Positions 9,815 to 18,313 of a stretch of DNA of 45,134 bases are shown here, piece by piece. The stretch's first letter is position 1; each line of letters starts with the position of its first letter. Source of the stretch: Desulfobacteraceae bacterium. GTDB taxonomy: Bacteria > Desulfobacterota > Desulfobacteria > Desulfobacterales > Desulfosalsimonadaceae. Made by a program: the position numbers and the translations under genes. The notes under the pieces are model-generated. The model saw nothing but the letters and a program-made list of their open reading frames with translations. It was not told the origin of the DNA and searched no databases. The stretch spans positions 1 to 45,134 of the forward strand of contig JAIPES010000014.1 in assembly GCA_021737045.1 (NCBI GenBank), in the 5' to 3' direction.

Positions 9815-11692
9815 TTAAACAACCAGCAAAATGAGTGTCAATCCGAACATCACGGCAACCGCCACCATCAGCTTCGGCTGGATCATGGCCCGGTGCCATC
9901 CCGCAGCCATGCGTCCGCAGATAACAACCCAGCCGGTGATCATGGCCAGCGCCCCTTCAATCACCCGATTCTCCGTCCGCCGGGCCCCCTCGGCAATGCC
10001 CCGGTCCAGGACCCGGTCGGTTATCCAGGCGTAAACATGATCCAGGTACCAGCGGCTGGCAAAAAGACGGCCCACAGGCCCGATTTTCTCAGCAAACCCC
10101 ACCTGATCCGAGGCGCTGCGGCCAAATTGCATCCACGCGGCAAAAATGCCTGCAACCGCCAGAACCGGAGAGGCGATATGGGCCAAAAACGCCGTATGAC
10201 CGTCTTTGGCATGTGGGCTGTGGATACTGATAAAATCCTGAAAGCCTTGTGCAAAAAACCCCGCCGCCAGGGTAATCACAGCCAGGATCACCAGCACCGC
10301 ATACATGGCCGCACTGGCGGGCACAGACCCGTGGCCGTGGCTGTTGGCGCCGGCCGCTTGGGTGCGGGGAAACAGGATGATAAAAATCAGGCGGAACGTA
10401 TAATATGCGGTCAGAAACACTCCGGCAAGCCCGCAAAACAGCCATACGGGATTGTCTGCAGCCGCCAGCGCTCCCATGATCGCCTCTTTGCTGAAAAAAC
10501 CGGAAAAGGGCCATATTCCGGCAAGCGCCAGGGCGCCGGCTGTCATGCAGACCATGGCTGTTTTCATGCGGCGTCCGCCGGCCCGGCCGATGACAAACAT
10601 ATCGTTTGTATCATGGGCATGGATCAAAACCCCGGCACATAAAAACAACAGCGCCTTGAACCCGGCATGGGTGGTGAGGTGAAATATCCCGGCCGCATAA
10701 CCGCCCGCGCCAAGGGCCATGATCATGAAACCGAGCTGGCTGATGGTGGAATAAGCCCACACCTGCTTAATATCCCGGCTCACCATGGCCATGGTGGCTG
10801 AAAGCAGCATGCTGACAGTACCCACTGCCATGCACACGGTCATGACCGTATCTGACTGGCTGAAAAACGGAAACAGCCGGCCCAGCAAAAAAACCCCGGC
10901 GGCAACCATTGTGGCGGAATGAAGCAGGGCACTGACCGGCGTGGGGCCCTCCATGGCATCGGGCAGCCAGGTCATGAGCGGAAACTGGGCGCTTTTGCCG
11001 ATGATCCCGCCGAATACCAGCAGTGCGGATGCGGTTGTCATGGCACTGGAAAGCCCGTGTGCGCCGCTGTTTAACTCAAAGATCTGCAATGTCCCCCCCC
11101 AGACCAGCAAAATCAGCCAGCCCCAGAAAAACAGGGTATCGCCGGCCCGGGTCATGATAAACGCCTTTTTTCCCGCCCGGGTGGCGGAAAACTTCTCATA
11201 CCAGAAACCAATGAGCAGATAGGATGAAACACCCACCAGCTCCCAGAATATAAAGACCTGGAGGATATTGGGGGCAAGCACCAAACCGGCCATGGCCCAG
11301 GCAAACAGGGACATGAACCCAAAATACCGCCCATAGCCGGCATCGCCGGCCATGTAGCCAAGGGAATAAACCTGGACCAGAAACGCAATACAGGTCACAA
11401 TCACCAGCATGACAAGGCTCAACGGATCGAGCAGCACCCCAACGGCAATCTCAAAATCCCCTGAGGCCATCCATGTCACAGAAGATTGCAGGGGCGCATC
11501 CATGCCCAAATGGCGGACCAAAAGACAAACCGCGCAGATCAGGGACACGGCCGCGGCAGCCACGGAAGTCCCGGCCGCTGCTCTGGGCAGGCCCCGGAGA
11601 AACACCAGGATGAGCCCGAAGGCCGCCAGGGGCACCACGGCCGCGGCCCAGGCCAGGAAGAGCGAAATTTCGGGTACGGGTTGGAGAAGCAT
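9815..11692 (-). CDS. nuoL: NADH-quinone oxidoreductase subunit L
   Basis: SAQFPLMTWLPDAMEGPTPVSALLHSATMVAAGVFLLGR. Confidence 0.95.
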   Translation of the reverse strand: MLLQPVPEISLFLAWAAAVVPLAAFGLILVFLRGLPRAAAGTSVAAAAVSLICAVCLLVRHLGMDAPLQSSVTWMASGDFEIAVGVLLDPLSLVMLVIVTCIAFLVQVYSLGYMAGDAGYGRYFGFMSLFAWAMAGLVLAPNILQVFIFWELVGVSSYLLIGFWYEKFSATRAGKKAFIMTRAGDTLFFWGWLILLVWGGTLQIFELNSGAHGLSSAMTTASALLVFGGIIGKSAQFPLMTWLPDAMEGPTPVSALLHSATMVAAGVFLLGRLFPFFSQSDTVMTVCMAVGTVSMLLSATMAMVSRDIKQVWAYSTISQLGFMIMALGAGGYAAGIFHLTTHAGFKALLFLCAGVLIHAHDTNDMFVIGRAGGRRMKTAMVCMTAGALALAGIWPFSGFFSKEAIMGALAAADNPVWLFCGLAGVFLTAYYTFRLIFIILFPRTQAAGANSHGHGSVPASAAMYAVLVILAVITLAAGFFAQGFQDFISIHSPHAKDGHTAFLAHIASPVLAVAGIFAAWMQFGRSASDQVGFAEKIGPVGRLFASRWYLDHVYAWITDRVLDRGIAEGARRTENRVIEGALAMITGWVVICGRMAAGWHRAMIQPKLMVAVAVMFGLTLILLVV

Positions 11693-11702
11693 GATAAAAG
11701 TG

Positions 11703-11723
11703 TTAAGGGTTAAGGGTTAAGGG
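11703..11723. repeat. Heptamer tandem repeat (TTAAGGG)x3 overlapping the 3' end of nuoK
   Basis: Read directly: ttaaggg ttaaggg ttaaggg. Confidence 0.9.
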
Positions 11724-12056
11724 TTCGGAAGCGGCTTTCGGGTCCGGGACACGCGGGCTGTTTTCAATGCATTGCGGATCTATGCTGTGTCGCTGCCGGT
11801 ATATGCAAACCACCATGGCCAGGCCCACTGACACCTCGGCTGCGGCCACGGCCACGATAAAAAGGGCCATGACCTGGCCTTCGATCTGCTGAAACTGCAG
11901 GCCTGCGCCCACAAACACAATGGCAGCAGCGTTTAACATGATCTCCAGTCCCACAATGATCATAATCAGGTTCCTGCGGGTCAAAGTGCAGATCATCCCC
12001 ATCAGAAACACAATGGCCCCAAGCAGCATGACATGGGTGTAGGGTACAATCATCAC
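11703..12056 (-). CDS. nuoK: NADH-quinone oxidoreductase subunit K
   Basis: MLNAAAIVFVGAG, AAAEVSVGLAMVVCIYRQRHSID. The C-terminal tail is encoded by heptamer repeats. Confidence 0.93.
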   Translation of the reverse strand: MMIVPYTHVMLLGAIVFLMGMICTLTRRNLIMIIVGLEIMLNAAAIVFVGAGLQFQQIEGQVMALFIVAVAAAEVSVGLAMVVCIYRQRHSIDPQCIENSPRVPDPKAASEPLTLNP

Positions 12057-12586
12057 GGCTCCTTGTTTCCGGATTGTTTCCGTCTGCCCGCCCTGCCCAG
12101 GTGAAGGGCTCCGATCAGGGCAACCAGGAGAAGAATCGAAATCATCTCCACTGCCAGCCAGTGTTGGTCAAACAAATAAAACCCAAACGCAGCGGGTGAG
12201 GCCGCTGCCGCAGCCATTGGCCTGCCGGCTTCAGGGCCTGAAAAAAACGCAAGCACCAACGCGGCGGCAATGTATACGCCGCAGACCCCGAAGGCCGCTA
12301 TAAAGTGGCCTGCCGGAAAAGGGCGATCGGCTCCCGGAGCCATCCGGATCATCATGACAATGAAGAGAAAAAGCACCATAATGGCCCCGGCGTATAAGAT
12401 CACCTGAAAAATCCCCACAAGCGGTGCGCCCAGCAAATAAAACAGCAGGGCTGTTGCAATAAAGGACACCACCAGGTAAAGCACCGCATGAACCATGTGC
12501 TTTCTGGTGATCGCCAGGCCTGCAGAGGCGATGATCAGCGCGGCAATGATATAGAAAAACACGGCGTAAACAGTCATATCCCTCAC
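12053..12586 (-). CDS. nuoJ: NADH-quinone oxidoreductase subunit J
   Basis: ALLFYLLGAPLVGIFQVILYAGAIMVLFLFIVMMI; 4-bp overlaps with neighbouring genes. Confidence 0.93.
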   Translation of the reverse strand: MRDMTVYAVFFYIIAALIIASAGLAITRKHMVHAVLYLVVSFIATALLFYLLGAPLVGIFQVILYAGAIMVLFLFIVMMIRMAPGADRPFPAGHFIAAFGVCGVYIAAALVLAFFSGPEAGRPMAAAAASPAAFGFYLFDQHWLAVEMISILLLVALIGALHLGRAGRRKQSGNKEP

Positions 12587-13119
12587 GGCATGTTGGTTCT
12601 GACATTGACCGGCGGCGACTCGTTTACGTGCCCGCCCTTTGGGCGGATCGCGTCGGCCACACCGGCATGATGGTAGAAATTGTAATTTGGGTCCTTTCCG
12701 CAGTGGTCCACCTGGAGATCCTCCTTTTCAGCAACCATCTTCAGGATGTCCCGGTCTGCATGTTCAAAAGACGGGGTGAGCTGGATGGCGGCGGTGGGAC
12801 AGGCCTCCTCGCAGAGCCCGCAGTATATGCACCGGCCGAAATTGATCCGGAACCATGCCGCATACCGCCGACCTTCCGGGTTTTCGGCAGCCTGCATGGA
12901 AATGCAGTCCACCGGGCACGCAGCCGAGCAAAGATAGCAGGCCACACAGCGCTCCCTGCCGTCTGGATCAACGGTTAAAATGATGCGCGCCCTGGACCGG
13001 GCCGGCAGGGGACGCTTGTACTCGGGATACAGCTCCGTGGCCGGTCCCCGGAAAATGTGCTTCAATGTGGTGTAAAAACCCGTGCAAAGCGAATGCACGA
13101 CCAAAAACAATTCCTTCAT
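12583..13119 (-). CDS. nuoI: NADH-quinone oxidoreductase subunit I, 2[4Fe-4S]
   Basis: CVACYLCSAACPVDC and CIYCGLCEEACPTAAI ferredoxin motifs. Confidence 0.95.
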   Translation of the reverse strand: MKELFLVVHSLCTGFYTTLKHIFRGPATELYPEYKRPLPARSRARIILTVDPDGRERCVACYLCSAACPVDCISMQAAENPEGRRYAAWFRINFGRCIYCGLCEEACPTAAIQLTPSFEHADRDILKMVAEKEDLQVDHCGKDPNYNFYHHAGVADAIRPKGGHVNESPPVNVRTNMP

Positions 13120-14105
13120 ATGCCCACCATCACAAATCCGGTAATCACGATATTGATCAGGGCCGCAGGGATCAGAAACTTCCAGCCCAGGCCCATGAGC
13201 TGATCATAACGGAACCTGGGCAAAGTGGCCCGGATCCAGATCATGGCCGTTACCACCAGAACAATTTTTACAAGCAGCCACAGGGGAGCGGGCAAAAGCG
13301 GCCCGCGCCAGCCCCCGAGGAAAAACACCGCTGTAAGGGCACCAAGAACCTGCATCTGCACATATTCACCCAGAAAAAACATCCCAAAGCGCATGCCGCT
13401 GTATTCCGTGTGATACCCCGAGCCGAGCTCGGCCTCAGCTTCGGGCAGATCAAAGGGAATGCGCTTGCTTTCGGCCATGGCAGAGAGAAAAAATATGACA
13501 AACGCCAGGGGCTGGACCAGGATAAACGGCCTGCCCGCCTGGGCGTCTACGATATCGACCAGGCTAAGAGAGCCCGCCAGCATGACCACCGGGACAATGG
13601 AAAGCCCCAGGGCCAGTTCGTAGCTGATCATCTGGGCCGCGCCGCGGATGCTGCCGAGCATGGCATACTTGGAATCCGAGGCCCATCCACCCAGCACCAC
13701 CCCGTAAACACTCAAAGAAGCCATGGCAAAAACATAGAGCAGCCCCACATTCATGTCCGTTACCACCATGGGAATCTTTCTGCCGCCAAGGTGTAAGTCC
13801 GGACCCATGGGCACCACCGCAAAGGTGAGCAGGGCCGTGGCGGCCACAACAGCCGGGGCGAACAAAAAAATCCTGCGATGGGCCCCCTGGGGTATGACAT
13901 CTTCTTTTGTCAAAAGCTTGATGCCGTCGGAAACAGGCTGGAGCAGGCCGAAAATCCCGGTACGGTTGGGCCCGATGCGGGCCTGAAAGCGGCCCAGCAG
14001 CTTGCGTTCCAAAAGCACCAGGTAAGCGGCCAGCAACAAAACCCCGGTTAAAATCACCGCGATCTTAATCATTAAAATGGCATATCCTGTCAGCCAGAGT
14101 CCCAT
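13116..14105 (-). CDS. nuoH: NADH-quinone oxidoreductase subunit H
   Basis: RIGPNRTGIFGLLQPVSDGIKLLTKED, RIPFDLPEAEAELGSGYHTEYSGMRF. Confidence 0.96.
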   Translation of the reverse strand: MGLWLTGYAILMIKIAVILTGVLLLAAYLVLLERKLLGRFQARIGPNRTGIFGLLQPVSDGIKLLTKEDVIPQGAHRRIFLFAPAVVAATALLTFAVVPMGPDLHLGGRKIPMVVTDMNVGLLYVFAMASLSVYGVVLGGWASDSKYAMLGSIRGAAQMISYELALGLSIVPVVMLAGSLSLVDIVDAQAGRPFILVQPLAFVIFFLSAMAESKRIPFDLPEAEAELGSGYHTEYSGMRFGMFFLGEYVQMQVLGALTAVFFLGGWRGPLLPAPLWLLVKIVLVVTAMIWIRATLPRFRYDQLMGLGWKFLIPAALINIVITGFVMVGI

Positions 14106-14184
14106 TGCTGTTGCCTTGTGTTTGTTGGTCCCAAACCGCCCGCCCTGTTTTTTGCCACCGCGGGCCGGCCGGATTTTTTCATCG

Positions 14185-16230
14185 TTACTGCAAAGGAAAA
14201 ATCCGCACGCCTTGTGCTGCCATGGTTTTGACCGGCGCTGTCACCGGATAGGTTTTTGTCATCCACTCGAGCATTTCCCCGGGGCCGGCCGGCGGAGCCA
14301 GACCCGCAATCTGCCAGGCTGCCTGCCAGGCACCGGGCATATCACCTCCGGGTATGGCTGAGCCGATAACCCTTGGGGGATGGCCCCCTGCCCCGGTTAT
14401 GCGCACGGGCGTGCCCCCGGCATGGGCGGGGGCTGACCATTGGGCCCTTGCTTCCTGGTTGACATAGATCCCCCCGGCTTCATAGACGCTTGACACCGGG
14501 ATGACAATATCTGCCCGGGAAACGAGTTCAGTGGCCATGCAGTCGGCTGCACACAAAAATTCCAGGCCGTTGAGCGCGCGCTCCAGAAGATCCCGGTCTG
14601 TGCAGTTTTGCCAGAGATCGCTTTCTACGGCCACCAGCGCCTTGATTTCACCGGATTCCATGGCATGGATGAGTTCATCCGGGGGTTGCACCCGGTGATC
14701 CAGCAAAAGCCCGCCAAAGGTATTGGCCTTGGGCAGGGTGTAAAACAGGCGCGTGTCCTTTTTATTTTTGCGCAATCGTTTGACAAGGCCGGCTGCGGCC
14801 AAAGCCGTGCTTTGATCAACAATGGCAGTGCCGCACAGGATCACCGGAAAGCGGCTGTGCCGGATCTGGTCCTGGATTGCCGCCATTTTGCCGGCATGCT
14901 TGCCGGCATTGCCGCCAATTTCGTTTTCCGGCTCAATACCGGACAACAAATCAACGATTTCATGAGGTTCGGCCACAACCTGCTGGAATTCAAACGGCCA
15001 TTCCAGGTCTCTGGAATCAATGGCGAAAACTTTGGCCCCGGCGCGCCATGCCTGGCGCATGGCCAGGGCCAGCATGGGGGCCTCGCCCAGGGGATCTGCG
15101 CCCACAGCCAGAATCATGTCCGCGGATTCAACAGCTTTCATGGATACGACATTTTCCGGGCTCAGACCGGAAACCGCGGCCGGCGCCGCCGGGGCGGCTG
15201 CCAGGTCATCGAAAAAAAATCCGCGCCAGGAGCGGCGCCTGCACAAATCCATCCATGCAGCCAGGGTTTCCAGGCTGCTGCGCCCGGAGCCCGCAACCGC
15301 AATGGCACCGGCGCCGTATTGCTCCGCCAGGCTATCGAGCCTGCCAGCCGCGGCAGCAGCGGCCTTTTGCGGGGCCATTGCTTTTGCCGCCACACGGCCC
15401 TGCCTGGGCCGGTTTTCCGAGTTGACCCAGGAAAACCCGTATCGTCCGCGATCACAGATGAAAGCACCGTTGACCGCCCGACTGAAAGCCGCCTCCAGAC
15501 GGACAACCTGCCTGTACCTGGCCGAAACCATGATGCTGCAGCCCAGACCGCAGGTGGTACAAACGCCCGTGGTCCGCTCAAAATCCCATCTGCGGCCGGT
15601 GTAGCGCGACGGCTTGTCCGTGTAGACACCTGTGGGGCACAGATCGATGAGGTTTCCGGAAAACGGATTTTCAAGCACGCCGTCTTTGTAACGCCCGAAA
15701 TAAATCCGCTGGGCAATGCCCATGACCCCGAGGTCTGTGTATCCGCAATATTCCTGGTAAAACCGGGAACAGCGGTAACACTGAATGCAGCGGTTTTCCT
15801 CGTGGCTGATCAGCGGCCCCAGGTACTGATCTGCATATGTCCGTTTTTTGCCGGCAAACCTGCGGATACCGTGGCCGCCGGCAACGGTGAGGTCCTGGAG
15901 CAGACAATGGCCGCCTTCGTCGCAAACCGGGCAGTCATGCGGGTGGTTCATCATCATCCACTCAATGACATGCCTTCTGAAATCCACGGCCTCGGCATCG
16001 TCCGTGGCGACCACCATGCCGTCTTCAGCCTCGACCATGCAGCTCATCCGGATGCCTTCAACGGGTCCGTCTATGAATTTCACCGCGCATACCCGGCAGG
16101 CGCCCACCGCCCCGAGTTCCGCAAAATAGCAAAACCGCGGGATATAGATACCGGCGCTTTCGGCGGCATCAATGACCCGGGTGCCTTTGGCAACCCTGAT
16201 CTTTTTGTTGTCAATAATGAGATTCGGCAT
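14185..16230 (-). CDS. nuoG: NADH-quinone oxidoreductase subunit G
   Basis: [2Fe-2S] plus HPHDCPVCDEGGHCLLQD plus Cys-rich ferredoxin domain plus molybdopterin-like domain. Start at the ATG ATG near 16230-16233 is inferred. Confidence 0.92.
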   Translation of the reverse strand: MPNLIIDNKKIRVAKGTRVIDAAESAGIYIPRFCYFAELGAVGACRVCAVKFIDGPVEGIRMSCMVEAEDGMVVATDDAEAVDFRRHVIEWMMMNHPHDCPVCDEGGHCLLQDLTVAGGHGIRRFAGKKRTYADQYLGPLISHEENRCIQCYRCSRFYQEYCGYTDLGVMGIAQRIYFGRYKDGVLENPFSGNLIDLCPTGVYTDKPSRYTGRRWDFERTTGVCTTCGLGCSIMVSARYRQVVRLEAAFSRAVNGAFICDRGRYGFSWVNSENRPRQGRVAAKAMAPQKAAAAAAGRLDSLAEQYGAGAIAVAGSGRSSLETLAAWMDLCRRRSWRGFFFDDLAAAPAAPAAVSGLSPENVVSMKAVESADMILAVGADPLGEAPMLALAMRQAWRAGAKVFAIDSRDLEWPFEFQQVVAEPHEIVDLLSGIEPENEIGGNAGKHAGKMAAIQDQIRHSRFPVILCGTAIVDQSTALAAAGLVKRLRKNKKDTRLFYTLPKANTFGGLLLDHRVQPPDELIHAMESGEIKALVAVESDLWQNCTDRDLLERALNGLEFLCAADCMATELVSRADIVIPVSSVYEAGGIYVNQEARAQWSAPAHAGGTPVRITGAGGHPPRVIGSAIPGGDMPGAWQAAWQIAGLAPPAGPGEMLEWMTKTYPVTAPVKTMAAQGVRIFPLQ

Positions 16231-17521
16231 CATTTTCGCCGGATTGCCTGTTTTTAAACGGGCATCCCTGATTTTCAATATGGTCCGTGACCTCTGCGTG
16301 AAAATCCTCGATCAGGGCCTGAACCGGGGCCACGGCTCCTGGGGCAAACGCGCAATAGGAATATTTCATGTGCCCGCACATTTTTCGTATCATTTCAATG
16401 TATTCAGCCCTGCCCTGTCCGGCCTCAATGCGCTTTAGCAAATCCAGGATATAGGGCAGTCCTTCCCGGCAGGGCGTGCACCAGCCGCAGGACTCCCTGA
16501 CAAAAAACGTCATCAGGTTGGCGGCCGCCTGCACCAGGCAGGTCTTGTGATCAAACACCATGATCGCTCCGGTGCCCAGCCGATAGCCGTTTTTTTCCAT
16601 TTCGCTGTAATCGAGCCGAAGGTGATACATGGATCCGGGCATAAGCCGCGTGGAAGCCCCGCCCGGCATGCACGCCTTAAACCTTGAGCCCGGTACCATG
16701 CCGCCGGCATGTTCTTCAATGAGCTCCGAGAGCCGGATGCCCATGGGCAGTTCGAAACAGCCGGGATGATTGACCCTGCCGCTGACGGAAAACACCTTGG
16801 TGCCGGCCCCGTTTTCAGTCAGGGCCAGGGATCTGAACCATGGGGCCCCGTTGGAAATGACATGGGGCACGCAGCACAGGGTCTCAACATTTTGCACCTC
16901 GGTGGGCCGCTGCCACAGCCCGCTGGTAGTGGGATAAGGCGGCGGCCGCCGGGGATTGGCACGTTTTCCCTCAAGTGCGTTGGTCAGCGCCGTGCCCTCC
17001 CCGCAGATATACCGGCCGGCGCTGCGGTGGACAACAAGCTCACAGTCATGGCCGGAACCGAGAATGTTTTTGCCGGCAAGCCCGGCACCCAGGGCTACCT
17101 GAATTTCCCGTTCCAGAATCCGTGCGGCGTTTTCGTATTCCCGCCGGATAAAAATCACGGCGATTTCGGCCTCAATGGCCCGGGCGGCCAGCACAATGCC
17201 CTCAATGAGCTGGTGGGGATCGGCATGGATCAACACCCGGTCCTTGAAAGTGCCCGGTTCCATTTCATCGGCATTGCACACCAGATATCTCGGGTGCGGG
17301 GCATTGTCAGGGACGGTTGACATTTTTTTCCCAATGGGAAACCCGGCGCCGCCGCGGCCCAGAAGCCGGGCCTCAAGCAGAGTCTCCCGGATATCCCCGG
17401 GCGGGGGATCATTTTTGACAAACGCGTTTTCAAGCGCCTGATACCCCCCGCTTTGCCGGTATTCGTCAATCGTGGCGATCCGGCCGGACTTTCGGTTTTT
17501 CAGCAGTACCCGGGGATGCAT
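16211..17521 (-). CDS. nuoF: NADH-quinone oxidoreductase subunit F (NADH/FMN binding)
   Basis: GRGGAGFPIGKKM, CNADEMEPGTFKDR, ESCGWCTPCREG. Confidence 0.95.
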   Translation of the reverse strand: MHPRVLLKNRKSGRIATIDEYRQSGGYQALENAFVKNDPPPGDIRETLLEARLLGRGGAGFPIGKKMSTVPDNAPHPRYLVCNADEMEPGTFKDRVLIHADPHQLIEGIVLAARAIEAEIAVIFIRREYENAARILEREIQVALGAGLAGKNILGSGHDCELVVHRSAGRYICGEGTALTNALEGKRANPRRPPPYPTTSGLWQRPTEVQNVETLCCVPHVISNGAPWFRSLALTENGAGTKVFSVSGRVNHPGCFELPMGIRLSELIEEHAGGMVPGSRFKACMPGGASTRLMPGSMYHLRLDYSEMEKNGYRLGTGAIMVFDHKTCLVQAAANLMTFFVRESCGWCTPCREGLPYILDLLKRIEAGQGRAEYIEMIRKMCGHMKYSYCAFAPGAVAPVQALIEDFHAEVTDHIENQGCPFKNRQSGENDAESHY

Positions 17522-17998
17522 TTATTTTTCCCGCCTGAGGTCTTCAATGATCTGATCAAACTTTTCCGCAGTCAGACGACCATAGATTGTCCGGTTGATC
17601 ATGAGGGCCGGGGCCAGATCGCAATAGCCCAGACAGCAAACCGGAAGCAGGGTAAACATCCCATCATCGGTGGTCTGTCCCATCCGGATGCCGAGTTTTT
17701 CCTGGATGTGCTCCACAAAGGATTCATAACCGCCGATCATCCAGCAGATCACGCTGTCGCAGACATGAATGACGTACTTGCCCACCGGCTGTCTGTAGAT
17801 GTAGTTGTAAAAGGTTGCGAGTTCCTCGATTTCCAAAGGACTCATATTCAAAAGCCGTGCGGTCTGCTCCAGGGCCTCGTCTGAAAACCAGCCGTAGAAC
17901 TGCTGGACTTCGAGCATCACGTCAATGATGATTTCCCTGGGGTGCACGGCCCGGCGCAGCCGTTTTTCCACTTCATTGATGTAAGTTTCAGGCAGCAT
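17522..17998 (-). CDS. nuoE: NADH-quinone oxidoreductase subunit E
   Basis: HVCDSVICWM...CCLGYCDLAPALMI. Start placed at MLPETYINEV (17998) because upstream codons lie in the inserted repeat. Confidence 0.92.
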   Translation of the reverse strand: MLPETYINEVEKRLRRAVHPREIIIDVMLEVQQFYGWFSDEALEQTARLLNMSPLEIEELATFYNYIYRQPVGKYVIHVCDSVICWMIGGYESFVEHIQEKLGIRMGQTTDDGMFTLLPVCCLGYCDLAPALMINRTIYGRLTAEKFDQIIEDLRREK

Positions 17999-18036
17999 TT
18001 GTCTTTGATGGCACCGTAAAAAGTCTGATTTCAGAT

Positions 18037-18064
18037 GGCGCGGTAAAAAGCTTTTTACCGCGCC
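18037..18064. repeat. Perfect 28-bp palindrome inside element B
   Basis: GGCGCGGTAAAAAGCTTTTTACCGCGCC is its own reverse complement. Confidence 0.95.
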
Positions 18065-18158
18065 CGCTGTTTTTGCAGGAAGAAAGCCCTGCGGCCGGTG
18101 GCGAAACCCGAATTTACAAGCAACTAAAATTATTAGATAAAATTTTAAGTTACTTAGA

Positions 18159-18195
18159 AGTGTTCCCCCCGGGCCGCCGCCCGGGACCGAACACT
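18159..18195. repeat. GC-rich interrupted hairpin inside element B
   Basis: AGTGTTC...CCCGGGC-cgcc-GCCCGGG...GAACACT: two 7-bp stems separated by an internal loop. Confidence 0.85.
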
Positions 18196-18241
18196 GCAAA
18201 TAACTTTTTGCCGCATGCTTAAAAGCTTTGATTTTATTTTT

Positions 18242-18275
18242 TTGAACCTTGAACCTTGAACCTTGAACCTTGAAC
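18242..18275. repeat. Heptamer tandem repeat (TTGAACC)x4.9 inside element B
   Basis: ttgaacc x4 followed by ttgaac, read directly. Confidence 0.95.
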
Positions 18276-18313
18276 GAAGTTATTTAGAAGCTTTTTACCG
18301 CACCATCTGTCTT

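Larger units (their letters stand above)
18007..18307 (+). repeat. MITE-like element copy B (301 bp) inserted in the nuoD-nuoE junction
   Basis: TIRs gatggcaccgtaaaaag (18007-18023) and ctttttaccgcaccatc (18291-18307), flanked by a perfect 7-bp TSD TGTCTTT (18000-18006 and 18308-18314). Confidence 0.88.

Noticed and set aside
14608-16257. 549-aa + strand ORF antisense to nuoG, and similar long antisense ORFs (407-1252, 8460-9557, 18656-19462, 23475-24488)
   Set aside because: These are opposite clearly conserved genes and have low-complexity G/H/P/R-rich composition typical of GC-rich shadow ORFs.
17999-18199. N-terminal extension of the nuoE ORF (…KSFLPRHLKSDFLRCHQRQ)
   Set aside because: Encoded by the inserted element B; authentic NuoE begins near MLPETYINEV.
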